A stretch of DNA of 23,005 bases, from the NCBI GenBank assembly GCA_026992375.1, contig JALXAF010000110.1, forward strand, positions 1-23,005. The letters run 5' to 3'. Shown one piece after another: positions 5,751 through 13,822 of this stretch. Position numbers and translations under genes: made by a program. The stretch's first letter is position 1; each line of letters starts with the position of its first letter. The DNA is from Anaerolineae bacterium. Lineage in GTDB: Bacteria > Chloroflexota > Anaerolineae > J102. The notes below the pieces were generated by a model. The model was not told the DNA's origin. It saw nothing but the letters and a program-made list of their open reading frames with translations, and searched no databases.

Positions 5751-6562
5751 ACCTCATGCCGGAAAATGAGCCTACTGTTTACGATCTGTTCGATCTACAT
5801 GGCCGGGTGGCCATTGTCACAGGAGCGGCGGGATGGCTGGGCTCGGCCATGGCCCGGGCGTTGGCCGAAGCAGGCGCGCAGGTCGTTGTCACCAGTCAGA
5901 ATCCCGAGCGCGCCGTTGCGTTCGCGGCCACGTTGCCCGGAGACGGGCATCTGGGACTGGAATTTCATCTCGAAGACACGGACGCCATCCCCGATCTGGT
6001 GGCGGAGATCGTGCGGCGCACCGGGCGCATCGATATCCTTGTGAACAACGCTTATGGCGGCGCATCCGCTCCGACCATTGACACGGCCACCGCCGAAGAT
6101 TTCGATCGGGCCTATCACATCGGCGTCACGTCCTACTTCTTGCTGGCCCGAGAGGTCGTTTTCCATCTGCGCCAGCGCCAGGCTCCAGGGTCGATCATCA
6201 ACATCGCCAGCATGTATGGCGTGGTTGCCAGCTATCCCAATGCCTACACCGGCATGGACATCAACAGCCCCCCAAATTATCATGGCCTCAAAGGCGGTTT
6301 GGTGCACCTCACCCGACATCTGGCCGCCTATTGGGCGGCTGATGGCGTGCGGGTCAATGCCATCAGTCCGGGGCCATTCCCTTCCCCCAGGATCAAAAAG
6401 ACGTTGCCCGCATTCATTCAACGCCTGGAAGCCAAGACGCCGCTGGGGCGTATGGGAATGCCCGCAGAACTGAAAGGTGTGGTGTTGCTGCTGGCCAGCG
6501 ATGCGGGCAGCTACATCACAGGCCAAAACATCCTGGTGGACGGCGGCTGGACCATCTGGTAA
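5747..6562 (+). CDS. Short-chain dehydrogenase/reductase, gluconate 5-dehydrogenase-like
   Basis: A 271-residue SDR with TGAAGWLG at 25-32, NNAYGG at 100-105, Ser155 (NIASMYG), Tyr178 and Lys182 (YHGLKGG). The spacing between Ser and Tyr is widened by the segment ASYPNAYTGMDINSPPNYHG, a feature of a subgroup related to gluconate 5-dehydrogenases and other sugar-acid or polyol dehydrogenases. It ends SYITGQNILVDGGWTIW, the usual SDR C-terminus. Together with the preceding SDR it suggests two successive redox steps, for example epimerisation through a keto intermediate; that is inference. The start at 5747 overlaps the upstream stop. A second ATG at 5756 is also possible. Confidence 0.9.
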   Translation: MNLMPENEPTVYDLFDLHGRVAIVTGAAGWLGSAMARALAEAGAQVVVTSQNPERAVAFAATLPGDGHLGLEFHLEDTDAIPDLVAEIVRRTGRIDILVNNAYGGASAPTIDTATAEDFDRAYHIGVTSYFLLAREVVFHLRQRQAPGSIINIASMYGVVASYPNAYTGMDINSPPNYHGLKGGLVHLTRHLAAYWAADGVRVNAISPGPFPSPRIKKTLPAFIQRLEAKTPLGRMGMPAELKGVVLLLASDAGSYITGQNILVDGGWTIW

Positions 6563-6588
6563 CACTGCTCTCCTTGGAGATTTCTTCA

Positions 6589-7677
6589 ATGATCATCATC
6601 GACGCACACCTTGATCTCTCGTGGAATGCGCTGCAATGGAATCGCAACTTGTTGCAATCCGTTTACACCATTCGGGCCGAGGAAGGGGGCATGACCGGCA
6701 AGGCCCGGGGCATGAACACTGTTGCCTTTCCCGAAATGCGCCAGGGCCGGATCGGGCTCTCGGTGGCGACCTTGCTGGCCCGCTCCACCGGCCATCCGGT
6801 GCCCCATGTTGATTTTCCCACCCCCTTCCAATCCTATGGCATCGCCCGCGGGCAGCTCGCCTATTATCGGGCACTGGAATCGAAAGGGATCGTTCGCATC
6901 ATCGAGGAGACCGACTCGTTGCAGGCGCACATCGCGGCGTGGCGGCAGTGGGAGGCGACGGAAGATGCCGCTCCGGGCGCTGCGCCGCCCCCGCCGCTGG
7001 GATTCGTAATCAGCATGGAGGGCGCCGACCCTATCCTGGATCCGGAACAGCTTGAATTGTGGTGGAAGTTGGGGTTGCGATTGCTGGGCCCCACGCATTA
7101 TGGGCCGGGCCGCTACGCGGGGGGCACAGGGACCGAGCTGGGATTGACCGAGCTGGGTCCTCCCCTGCTGGCCGAAATGCAGCGCCTGGGCGTGCTGCTG
7201 GATGTGACGCATTTTTCGGATCAGGCTTTCTGGCAGGCGCTGGCTCTGTACGAGGGGCCGGTGTTGGCCAGCCACAATAATTGCCGCGCCCTGGTTCCCC
7301 ATCAGCGTCAGTTCAGCGACGCCCAATTGCAAGCCATCATCCAGCGGGATGGCGTCATCGGCGCTGCCTTCGACGTGTGGATGCTGAAACGGGACTGGTC
7401 GGGCCTGGACCACAGCAATCACGATGTCACCCTCGAAACTGTGGTGGATCACATCGATCATGTCTGCCAACTGGCCGGGAATAGCCATCATGCTGCGATT
7501 GGCAGCGATCTGGATGGGGGCTTTGGCCGCGAGCAATCGCCAACGGACTTGAACACCATCGCCGACTTGCAGCGCATCCCCGATTTGTTGCGGGCCCGGG
7601 GCTTCAGCGAAACAGACGTCGAGAACATCATGCACGGCAACTGGCTGCGTTTGCTGGCTACGGCCTGGGGCGACTAA
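6589..7677 (+). CDS. Renal-dipeptidase-type zinc hydrolase (peptidase family M19)
   Basis: A 362-residue M19 protein. Expected metal ligands are present: His7 and Asp9 (IIDAHLDL), Glu144 (ISMEGADP), His208 (DVTHFS), His229 (LASHNNCR) and Asp307 (GSDLDGG). No signal peptide, so cytoplasmic. M19 enzymes hydrolyse dipeptides, often with a C-terminal D-residue, and some act on other amide or lactone substrates. Here it may release an amino acid from an imported conjugate, in keeping with the PLP enzyme encoded next. I chose ATG 6589 (GGAGA 8 nt upstream) over an in-frame TTG at 6574. The gene follows the second SDR by 26 bp in the same unit. Confidence 0.92.
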   Translation: MIIIDAHLDLSWNALQWNRNLLQSVYTIRAEEGGMTGKARGMNTVAFPEMRQGRIGLSVATLLARSTGHPVPHVDFPTPFQSYGIARGQLAYYRALESKGIVRIIEETDSLQAHIAAWRQWEATEDAAPGAAPPPPLGFVISMEGADPILDPEQLELWWKLGLRLLGPTHYGPGRYAGGTGTELGLTELGPPLLAEMQRLGVLLDVTHFSDQAFWQALALYEGPVLASHNNCRALVPHQRQFSDAQLQAIIQRDGVIGAAFDVWMLKRDWSGLDHSNHDVTLETVVDHIDHVCQLAGNSHHAAIGSDLDGGFGREQSPTDLNTIADLQRIPDLLRARGFSETDVENIMHGNWLRLLATAWGD

Positions 7678-7741
7678 GCATGGCGACCTGGCAGCATTTT
7701 CTATTGAAACGCTATGTGCCTGTTTGGCGCGTAAGGATGAC

Positions 7742-8833
7742 ATGATGAGCGAAGTTGGTTTACACAAAACCGAAGTTGACACCCCATTTCTGTGGGTGGA
7801 TCTGGATATTCTGGAACAGAACATCACCCAATTGGCCACCTTTTTTGACGAGGCGGGCGTCAACTGGCGGCCTCACATCAAAGGCGTAAAGGTTCCCGTC
7901 ATCGCCCACATGCTGCTGCGGGCGGGGGCCATCGGTCTGACTTGCGCCAAGCTGGGCGAGGCCGAAGTCATGGCCGCGGCGGGCGTGCGCGACATGCTCA
8001 TCGCCAACCAGATCGTGGGAGCGCACAAATACGCGCGGCTGGCCAACCTTAGCCGCACCGTGGATGTGAAGATTGCAGTGGACAGCACGGCCACCCTGGC
8101 CGATCTGAACGCGGCGGCGTTGGCCAAAGGGGTGCAGATCAGTGTCGTGATCGAGGTGGATACAGGCATGAATCGGGCTGGGGTGGAGCCGGGCGCGCCG
8201 GTTTTGGCCCTGGCCCGCGCCATCGCCTCCTATCCCGGCCTGCGCCTGCGCGGTCTGATGACATGGGAAGGCCACACCCTGGGCATCGACGATCCCCAGG
8301 CCAAGCAGGCTGCAATCAGCCAGGCCATCGGCCTGCTGCGAGAAAACGCGTCCCTGTGTCGGCGCGAGGGATACGAGATCGAAATCGTCAGTTGTGGCGG
8401 CAGCGGCACCTTTGTCTACACGGCGCACGAGTCGGGCGTGACCGAGATCGAAGCGGGGGGCGCCATCTTCAATGATAGGACGTATACGAGCTGGCATGTC
8501 CCAACCAGGCAGGCCTTGTTCGTGCACACTGTCGTCACCAGCCGCCCTACGCCTGATCGGATCATCGTCGACGCCGGATTCAAAACCATGCCCGCCTGGA
8601 TCAATATGCCCATCCCCATCGGCATTCCCAACGTCGAGCGGGTGTCTCCCAATGCCGAGCATGGCGTCATCACCCTGACCGAGGCCGATGACGCCATCGC
8701 CGTCGGAGATCGATTTGACTTTATCCCCGGCTACGGCGACGCCACGGTGTTCCTGCATGACCGCCTCTACGCTATCCGCAATGACGTGGTCGAGGCAGTC
8801 TGGCCTATTCTGGCCCGGGGCAAGCTGCGATAG
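7742..8833 (+). CDS. D-threonine-aldolase/DSD1-like PLP enzyme with altered metal site
   Basis: A fold-type III PLP enzyme of about 363 residues. The N-terminal barrel carries DTPFLWVDLDILEQNI and WRPHIKGVK, whose Lys in HIK aligns with the PLP lysine of D-threonine aldolases. It also has VVIEVDTGMNRAGV, SCGGSGTF and the C-terminal IVDAGFKTMP. In D-threonine aldolase and D-serine dehydratase the C-terminus has a metal-binding HxC (GHCDPTVNLHD-like). Here it reads IPGYGDATVFLHD, so both ligands are replaced. The fold is therefore clear but aldolase or dehydratase activity is doubtful; racemisation or a metal-free aldol cleavage are alternatives. AAGGA precedes ATG 7742 and the adjacent ATG 7745. 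Last gene of unit 1. Confidence 0.85.
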   Translation: MMSEVGLHKTEVDTPFLWVDLDILEQNITQLATFFDEAGVNWRPHIKGVKVPVIAHMLLRAGAIGLTCAKLGEAEVMAAAGVRDMLIANQIVGAHKYARLANLSRTVDVKIAVDSTATLADLNAAALAKGVQISVVIEVDTGMNRAGVEPGAPVLALARAIASYPGLRLRGLMTWEGHTLGIDDPQAKQAAISQAIGLLRENASLCRREGYEIEIVSCGGSGTFVYTAHESGVTEIEAGGAIFNDRTYTSWHVPTRQALFVHTVVTSRPTPDRIIVDAGFKTMPAWINMPIPIGIPNVERVSPNAEHGVITLTEADDAIAVGDRFDFIPGYGDATVFLHDRLYAIRNDVVEAVWPILARGKLR

Positions 8834-8853
8834 TTGGCATAGCTCCTTGCCCG

Positions 8854-9822
8854 TCAGGGGCGCAATGCGCTCATAAACTGGAATATCTGATCATTTCGCT
8901 CAGGGAAATCCTCATGCCCGTAGTCGGGATAGAGCATCATGGATTTGGGCGCTGTGATTTTATTGTAGACCGCGAACTGCGTCGAAGGCGGGCAGATAGT
9001 ATCCAACAGACCCGTAAAGAAAAGAGTTGTAGCCTGAATACGACTTGCCAGGTGCTGGACGTCGATGTATCCCAGTCTGGTGAATATCTCGTTTTGGCGC
9101 TGGTGCATGGGATCGAAGCGGCGGAACCAATCGCGAAGTTCCGCGTAGGCGTCAACGTCCAGATCGATCTCCCACACGCGGCGATAATCGCTGAGGAAGG
9201 GAAAGATGGCGGCAATTCTGGCGATGCGAGGCTCTAATGCGGCGCAGGCCAGGGTGAGACCGCCGCCCTGAGAAGCGCCCGTGGCTCCCACCCGAGTCGC
9301 ATCCACCTGAGGCATATCCATGACAATGCGGGCCAGTTGAGCGGTGTCGAGGAAAATTTGACGATAGAGCAGCTTTTGCGGGTCATCATCCAGGCCCCGG
9401 ACGATGTGACCGCGCAATGTCCATCCCTTGACGCCGCCCACGTCCTCCGAAAGCCCGCCCTGCCCGCGACAATCCAGCGCCGCCACCGTAAAGCCCTGAG
9501 CCACATATCCCAGTTTATCCACCCAATCGCCGGCATTGCCCGAATAACCATGGAACATCAGCAGAGCGGGGCCCGGCCCATCGGTTTTCTTCGGCGTCAG
9601 CAGCTTGGCGTGAATGCGGGCACCTCCGACGCCAGTGAAATAGAGATGCTCACAAGAGGCGAAATCTGTTTGGAAGGCAGCGGGCGTGCGCTCGATCTGG
9701 GGATCAACGGCCTGCATTTCAGCCATGGCATCATCCCAATACGCGTCGAAGTCCTCAGGCCGGGGATTAACGCCCTGGTAATCCAGAAGTTCTTCATAGG
9801 GCATATCAAAAGTGAGTGGCAT
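8854..9822 (-). CDS. Acetyl xylan esterase / cephalosporin-C deacetylase-like esterase (CE7)
   Basis: A 322-residue alpha/beta hydrolase of the AXE1 (carbohydrate esterase 7) family: MPLTFDMPYEELLDYQGVNP start, RGQGG at 119-123, nucleophile Ser184 in GASQGG, Asp274 in GLLDTICPPST and His303 in YGHED. All catalytic residues are present. No signal peptide, so it acts on imported substrate; CE7 enzymes remove acetyl groups from short acetylated sugars. AAGGAG just upstream of ATG 9822 supports the start. It ends 20 bp from the convergent PLP-enzyme gene; only a weak GCCC/GGGC hairpin lies between them. Likely the last gene of unit 2, though a 116-bp gap from the AOR gene leaves room for its own promoter. 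Confidence 0.92.
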   Translation of the reverse strand: MPLTFDMPYEELLDYQGVNPRPEDFDAYWDDAMAEMQAVDPQIERTPAAFQTDFASCEHLYFTGVGGARIHAKLLTPKKTDGPGPALLMFHGYSGNAGDWVDKLGYVAQGFTVAALDCRGQGGLSEDVGGVKGWTLRGHIVRGLDDDPQKLLYRQIFLDTAQLARIVMDMPQVDATRVGATGASQGGGLTLACAALEPRIARIAAIFPFLSDYRRVWEIDLDVDAYAELRDWFRRFDPMHQRQNEIFTRLGYIDVQHLASRIQATTLFFTGLLDTICPPSTQFAVYNKITAPKSMMLYPDYGHEDFPERNDQIFQFMSALRP

Positions 9823-9938
9823 CAGTATCTCCTTGTGGGAAGTGAATCAACGCTCGATAGCTATCGGAATCGTGATTCCGTCTGCCACATGTCCAGGTTG
9901 GGGCCGAGACACTCTTTGGCCAGACGAGTAATGGGCTG

Positions 9939-11828
9939 TCAGGCATGCCGAGCGCCCTCCAAGGGCCACAGATCGTCTGCAACATCTTCCAGGCCCAATG
10001 CGATAAGTCTTTCGCGGGTGGGGATGGCCGCGTCCTGGGTCCAACCCATTTCATCCAGATAATCCCGGCGTAGCGTCTCGATATCGGCGGTGATGCCAGC
10101 GGTGGGGCCTTCTTCCAGCGGGGGGATGCCATAGGCCCGCTCGGGGATGGGCAGCGTCACCGGATTGTGTCCCTCGCGCACGTTGAAAGCCTGGCGGATG
10201 GCCGCGATCCGTTCGCCCGCCAACAATAGCTCATCCAGCGTGTAAGCGTGGCCCGTGACCGCGGAGAGGAAGTCGGGCAGGTATTCGACTCGGGTGGAGA
10301 GATAGCCAAAGAGACAGAGGCCCGAGGCGTTCATAACATGCGTGAGGCTGCCGATGGGTTTGAGCGCGCGTCCGCGTCCCGTCTGTTTCTGCGGCTCCTT
10401 GCCAAAAGCGGGAGCGTCCACCGCCATGCCCTCGGGCCACGACCAGTTGCTGCCCTGAGTGTGACGTCCGGGCGTGGCGTCGATCTGATAGATGAGTCCC
10501 ATGCCCGGCTCGAATCGAGGATCGTGCATGGGCAACTCCTGACCGCCCACTTGGATGGCGAATTTCTCTGCCTCTGGCCCGATCTTTTCAGCCGCCACCT
10601 TGCTGCCGTCAGCCAGCAATGCCCCTAAACCGGGCTCCCGCAGCGCCATCTTTTGCACAGTCGCAACGATGGCCGGAGCATTGCCCCAGGTTAGTTCCAA
10701 ACCATCAGTCTCCTCCTGGCTGAGCAGCCCTTCCTCATAGCATTCAACTGCAAAGGCCACCACCGCCCCGGCCGAGATCGTATCCAATCCCAGCCGGTTG
10801 CACAATTCGTTGGCCGTGACAATAGAAGGCAGATCATCGTTCAGGATGTTGCTGCCGAACGCGACCGCGGTTTCATATTCGGGCACGTGGGCGGCGATTT
10901 TACGTCCGGCAAACTCGGTTTCCACTTCGCCCCAGCAGGCGATGGGGCAATGCCAGCAACTTTTGCGCTTTTTGCCCAGGGCGACGATGGCGTCATAGCC
11001 GATCTTCTCAACCTGAGGGAAGAAATCACGGGGGCCCACGCCCGCCCAGTTTTTCGTGGGAGCGTCATTCAGCATCACTCCTGGTTCGATATAGCCGGGC
11101 GTGCCCGTGTTGCGATAAAAATTGGCCAGCCCCACCCCGCCGGTGATCTGCCGGGTATATTTCTTCACCAGAGCCTTGACTTCCGCCTCGTCAGCCGCCG
11201 GAATGCTGCCATTGCCCCGCACGACGACGGCCTTCAATCGCTTGCTGCCCATAACCGCAGCCAGGCCGCTGCGCCCGGCCGCCCGCCCCTTGCGGTGCAT
11301 AATGGCGGAGATCAGCGACAGCTTCTCGCCAGCAGGGCCGATGCAAATTCCCTCAGCGTTTTTGCCAAAGGTCGCTTTCAGCCAGTCTTCGACCTGATAG
11401 GTGTCCTGGCCCCAGAGATCGTCAGCTTCACGCAGCTCGGGCTTGCCTTCATCGATGAATAGATAGACCGGCTTCGCCGCCACGCCGGTGAAAAAGATGG
11501 CGTCATAGCCTGCCAATTTTAGCACCGGCCCGAAGAAACCGCTGCCGTTGGCGTCACCCCAGGTGTGCGTGAGTGGCGATTTGGCGGCCACCGTCCAACG
11601 GGTGCCCGCTGGCGCGGACGAGGCCGTTAGCGGACCGGTCAGCACGGCCAGGATATTCTCCGGCCCCAGCGGATCGATGCCGGGACGCAGTTTGGAATAG
11701 AGAATGCGCGCGGCCACGCCGTAGCCGCCGATGAAATCCTGCAGCAACGCTTCATCGGGCGTTTCATCCACCATCTCGCCGGTGGAGAGGTTTACCCAGA
11801 GGAACTTGCCTGCATATCCGTTTGGCAT
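9939..11828 (-). CDS. Tungsten-type aldehyde:ferredoxin oxidoreductase (AOR family)
   Basis: A 629-residue AOR-family protein. N-terminal GYAGKFLWVNLSTG and HTWGDANGSGFFGP (88-101) belong to the pterin-binding domain. The 4Fe-4S ligands are Cys291, Cys294, Cys298 (SCWHCPIAC) and Cys505 (NASGLCLFGY), exactly the AOR spacing. The family oxidises aldehydes to acids with a tungsto-bispterin cofactor, passing electrons to ferredoxin, in the cytoplasm of anaerobes. Here it probably removes an aldehyde released by one of the neighbouring aldolases. I set the start at 11828 (AGGAGG upstream, family N-terminus) rather than at the longer 11963. No MoaD-like or ferredoxin partner gene adjoins it. It lies 164 bp after the aldo/keto reductase gene across a repeat-bearing gap. 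Confidence 0.95.
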   Translation of the reverse strand: MPNGYAGKFLWVNLSTGEMVDETPDEALLQDFIGGYGVAARILYSKLRPGIDPLGPENILAVLTGPLTASSAPAGTRWTVAAKSPLTHTWGDANGSGFFGPVLKLAGYDAIFFTGVAAKPVYLFIDEGKPELREADDLWGQDTYQVEDWLKATFGKNAEGICIGPAGEKLSLISAIMHRKGRAAGRSGLAAVMGSKRLKAVVVRGNGSIPAADEAEVKALVKKYTRQITGGVGLANFYRNTGTPGYIEPGVMLNDAPTKNWAGVGPRDFFPQVEKIGYDAIVALGKKRKSCWHCPIACWGEVETEFAGRKIAAHVPEYETAVAFGSNILNDDLPSIVTANELCNRLGLDTISAGAVVAFAVECYEEGLLSQEETDGLELTWGNAPAIVATVQKMALREPGLGALLADGSKVAAEKIGPEAEKFAIQVGGQELPMHDPRFEPGMGLIYQIDATPGRHTQGSNWSWPEGMAVDAPAFGKEPQKQTGRGRALKPIGSLTHVMNASGLCLFGYLSTRVEYLPDFLSAVTGHAYTLDELLLAGERIAAIRQAFNVREGHNPVTLPIPERAYGIPPLEEGPTAGITADIETLRRDYLDEMGWTQDAAIPTRERLIALGLEDVADDLWPLEGARHA

Positions 11829-11852
11829 TTTGGCCTCCTGTTCCGAAAATAG

Positions 11853-11923
11853 AACACGGATGAACACAGAAAAACACGGATAGTTCAAAAAATCTGTGAC
11901 CGAAGGCCGTGTGAATCCGTGTC
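11853..11923. repeat. CACGGATG-type palindromic intergenic repeat
   Basis: AACACGGATGAACACAG, then AAAACACGGAT, and after a spacer GTGAATCCGTGTCC in inverted orientation. The units can pair into an interrupted hairpin. Similar CACGGAT/ATCCGTG repeats are common intergenic elements in bacteria with large genomes. It separates the aldo/keto reductase and AOR genes, and could influence transcript stability. Confidence 0.55.
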
Positions 11924-11992
11924 CGCATTTTTGCTCGTGTCGGCGAGCGGTCGCTCGTGACATCTGTTGTGAGATCGATTTTCGAATCCGGA

Positions 11993-12946
11993 TCAGGGAA
12001 TGCCCCAGGTTCCGGGGTTTAGCAGGGCTTCATCGTCGATGGCCAGCGCCCGCAGGCTGGACAAGGCTTTGGGCGAAAGCGCCATCTCGATGGCTGCGAC
12101 ATCTTCGTTCAATTCCGATTCGGAGCGCACGCCCACCAGCACGGTGTGAATGCGCGGGTTGGCCAGGCCGAAGGCGATGGCCACCTGAGCGGGCGTCATG
12201 CCGCCGTTCATCCCGGCCAACAGGGCGCGGAATTGGCGGGAACGCGTTCGCAAGGCGTCCAGGTGCGGGGGCAGATAATCGGCTCTTTCGGTCAGCACGC
12301 CCTTGAGGAGGATTGATCGGGCAACGACGCCCACCTCTTTTTTGGCGGCCAGGGGCAAAACCCGCTGATCGACGCGTTGATCGAGGACAGAATAAGCTAT
12401 CTGAATGACATCGAAGAGATCATAGCTCAGCGCCTTCTCGGGCAGATCAACGCCGTAAAAAGAAGCGCCGGTCCAGCCGATCTGACTGCGGCGTCGGGCC
12501 TCGACAAAGACCTCGGCCATGATCTCCCACTGATTCAGCAAAGCTTCGTCGATGCTGTGGATCATCCAGACGTCGACATGATCGGTGCGCAGTAGTTTCA
12601 AGCTGGTCTCCAATGACGCCAGCATGAATGCTTTCATGGCCGCGGCCGATTCCCATAGGCTGCGATCGGGCCGGCGCGGATCCACCTTGGTGGCCAGCAC
12701 GACCTGATCACGCCGTCCCGCCAGCGCCTGCCCCAGCAACCGTTCGCTCTCGCCGTAGGCTCGGGCGGTGTCGATGAAATTGACGCCTGCATCCAGCGCC
12801 GCATGAACGAGGCGAATCGCGGCCTGCTCATCGGGCCGCCCCGATTCCTCGGGCGTGGCGATGCCGTAATCGAGACCCAGCTCGACTGTCCCCAGGCCCA
12901 GATTCGAGACGCTCAGGCCTGTGCGCCCCAGAGTGCGATAGCGCAT
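11993..12946 (-). CDS. Aldo/keto reductase
   Basis: A 317-residue AKR with the standard TIM-barrel start MRYRTLGRTGLSVSNLGLGT. Catalytic tetrad Asp59 (NFIDTARAYG), Tyr64, Lys87 (LATKVD) and His130 (WMIHSID) is complete. The C-terminal cofactor segment HTVLVGVRSESELNED is present. Such enzymes reduce aldehydes or ketones of sugars with NAD(P)H, or run in reverse as sugar dehydrogenases, as in L-fucose or galactose catabolism. It begins 6 bp after the MalG-type permease stop with AAAGGA before ATG 12946, so it is clearly cotranscribed with the transporter. The substrate is probably the imported sugar or a derivative. Confidence 0.92.
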   Translation of the reverse strand: MRYRTLGRTGLSVSNLGLGTVELGLDYGIATPEESGRPDEQAAIRLVHAALDAGVNFIDTARAYGESERLLGQALAGRRDQVVLATKVDPRRPDRSLWESAAAMKAFMLASLETSLKLLRTDHVDVWMIHSIDEALLNQWEIMAEVFVEARRRSQIGWTGASFYGVDLPEKALSYDLFDVIQIAYSVLDQRVDQRVLPLAAKKEVGVVARSILLKGVLTERADYLPPHLDALRTRSRQFRALLAGMNGGMTPAQVAIAFGLANPRIHTVLVGVRSESELNEDVAAIEMALSPKALSSLRALAIDDEALLNPGTWGIP

Positions 12947-12952
12947 AACTCG

Positions 12953-13822
12953 TTATCCTTTGACCGCGCCCAACGTGATTCCCTTGACAAAGTAATCCTG
13001 AAAAGCCAGGAAAACGATGAGCATGGGAATGAAGGCAAAGGTGGCGCCAGCCATGGCCAGCCCCAGATCATAATTGCTGAGATTGCTGACCAGTTTGGAT
13101 ACGCCCACCGGCAATGTGAACATATTGCGTTCGGTGACGAGAATCAATTGCCAGAGGAAATCATTCCAGGCCGCGACGAAAGCGAAAATCGACAAAGCTC
13201 CCACCGCGGGTTTGGAAAGCGGCAGTATGATGCTGAAAAAGGAGCGCAGCTCGCTGGCCCCATCGATGCGCGCGGCCTCTAACAATTCGTTGGGGATGCT
13301 CTGCATGTACTGTTTGAAAAGAAAAATGCCGAATGGATAGGCCACCCAGGGCACGATCATCCCCCAATAGGTGTTGAACCCATGCAGTTTGCGCATCAGA
13401 ATGAAAAGCGGAATCAGTGAAATCTGTTTGGGCAACATCATGGTGATAATGATGAGCCAGAAAAGAAGCGTGCGACCGGGAAATTCCTTCTTTCCGAACA
13501 CATATCCAGCCAGAGCGCTGGTCAAGACGGCAAACGCCGCGGCCACAGACGCCACAACGACGCTATTCAAGAGCCAGCGCCAGGTCGGGCTCTTCCCGAA
13601 CAGGAGTTTCTGCCAGTTTTCGATGGTGGGCATCGATGGCCAGAATTCCGGCGGGACGGACATGGCATTGGTCTGGATCTTGAAGGAGCCAATAATCATC
13701 CAATACAGGGGGAGCAGGGAGGCCAACGCCAAAATCAAGGCAAAGAACAAACCAATCATCCAGGGCGTCCGCCGAAACCATTTTTTCGCTTTTCTTGACT
13801 TGGGATAAGATGCCGTCGTCAT
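12953..13822 (-). CDS. ABC transporter permease, MalG type
   Basis: A 289-residue inner-membrane permease of the carbohydrate uptake (CUT1) class. Six predicted spans begin at residues 21-43 and end at 262-279. The EAA loop, EAARIDGA at 182-189 followed by LPLSKPA at 200-206, is where the ATPase docks. The start (ATG 13822) overlaps the last base of the upstream MalF-type permease stop (TGATG), so the two are translationally coupled. C-terminal VKGITLGAVKG is usual for MalG-like proteins. It transports the ligand delivered by the lipoprotein encoded upstream. No ATPase gene is in the window. Confidence 0.94.
   Translation of the reverse strand: MTTASYPKSRKAKKWFRRTPWMIGLFFALILALASLLPLYWMIIGSFKIQTNAMSVPPEFWPSMPTIENWQKLLFGKSPTWRWLLNSVVVASVAAAFAVLTSALAGYVFGKKEFPGRTLLFWLIIITMMLPKQISLIPLFILMRKLHGFNTYWGMIVPWVAYPFGIFLFKQYMQSIPNELLEAARIDGASELRSFFSIILPLSKPAVGALSIFAFVAAWNDFLWQLILVTERNMFTLPVGVSKLVSNLSNYDLGLAMAGATFAFIPMLIVFLAFQDYFVKGITLGAVKG

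Noticed and set aside
5795..6589. Minus-strand open frame opposite the second SDR
   Set aside because: No motif or ribosome binding site; the SDR on the plus strand is fully supported.
6586..7863. Long open frame (425 codons) on the minus strand opposite the M19 gene
   Set aside because: Shadow of a G+C-rich coding region; its translation is low-complexity and matches no family, while the plus strand has all M19 metal ligands.
8834..8878. Bidirectional terminator between the PLP-enzyme and CE7 esterase genes
   Set aside because: Only a 4-bp GCCC/GGGC hairpin and a GCGC/GCGC one with no T-run on either strand; too weak to call.
9861..9938. In-frame continuation after the AOR TGA for about 25 codons (a possible selenocysteine or read-through tail)
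   Set aside because: The protein is already full length at 629 residues, no SECIS-like hairpin was recognised directly after the TGA, and a run of this length is expected by chance.
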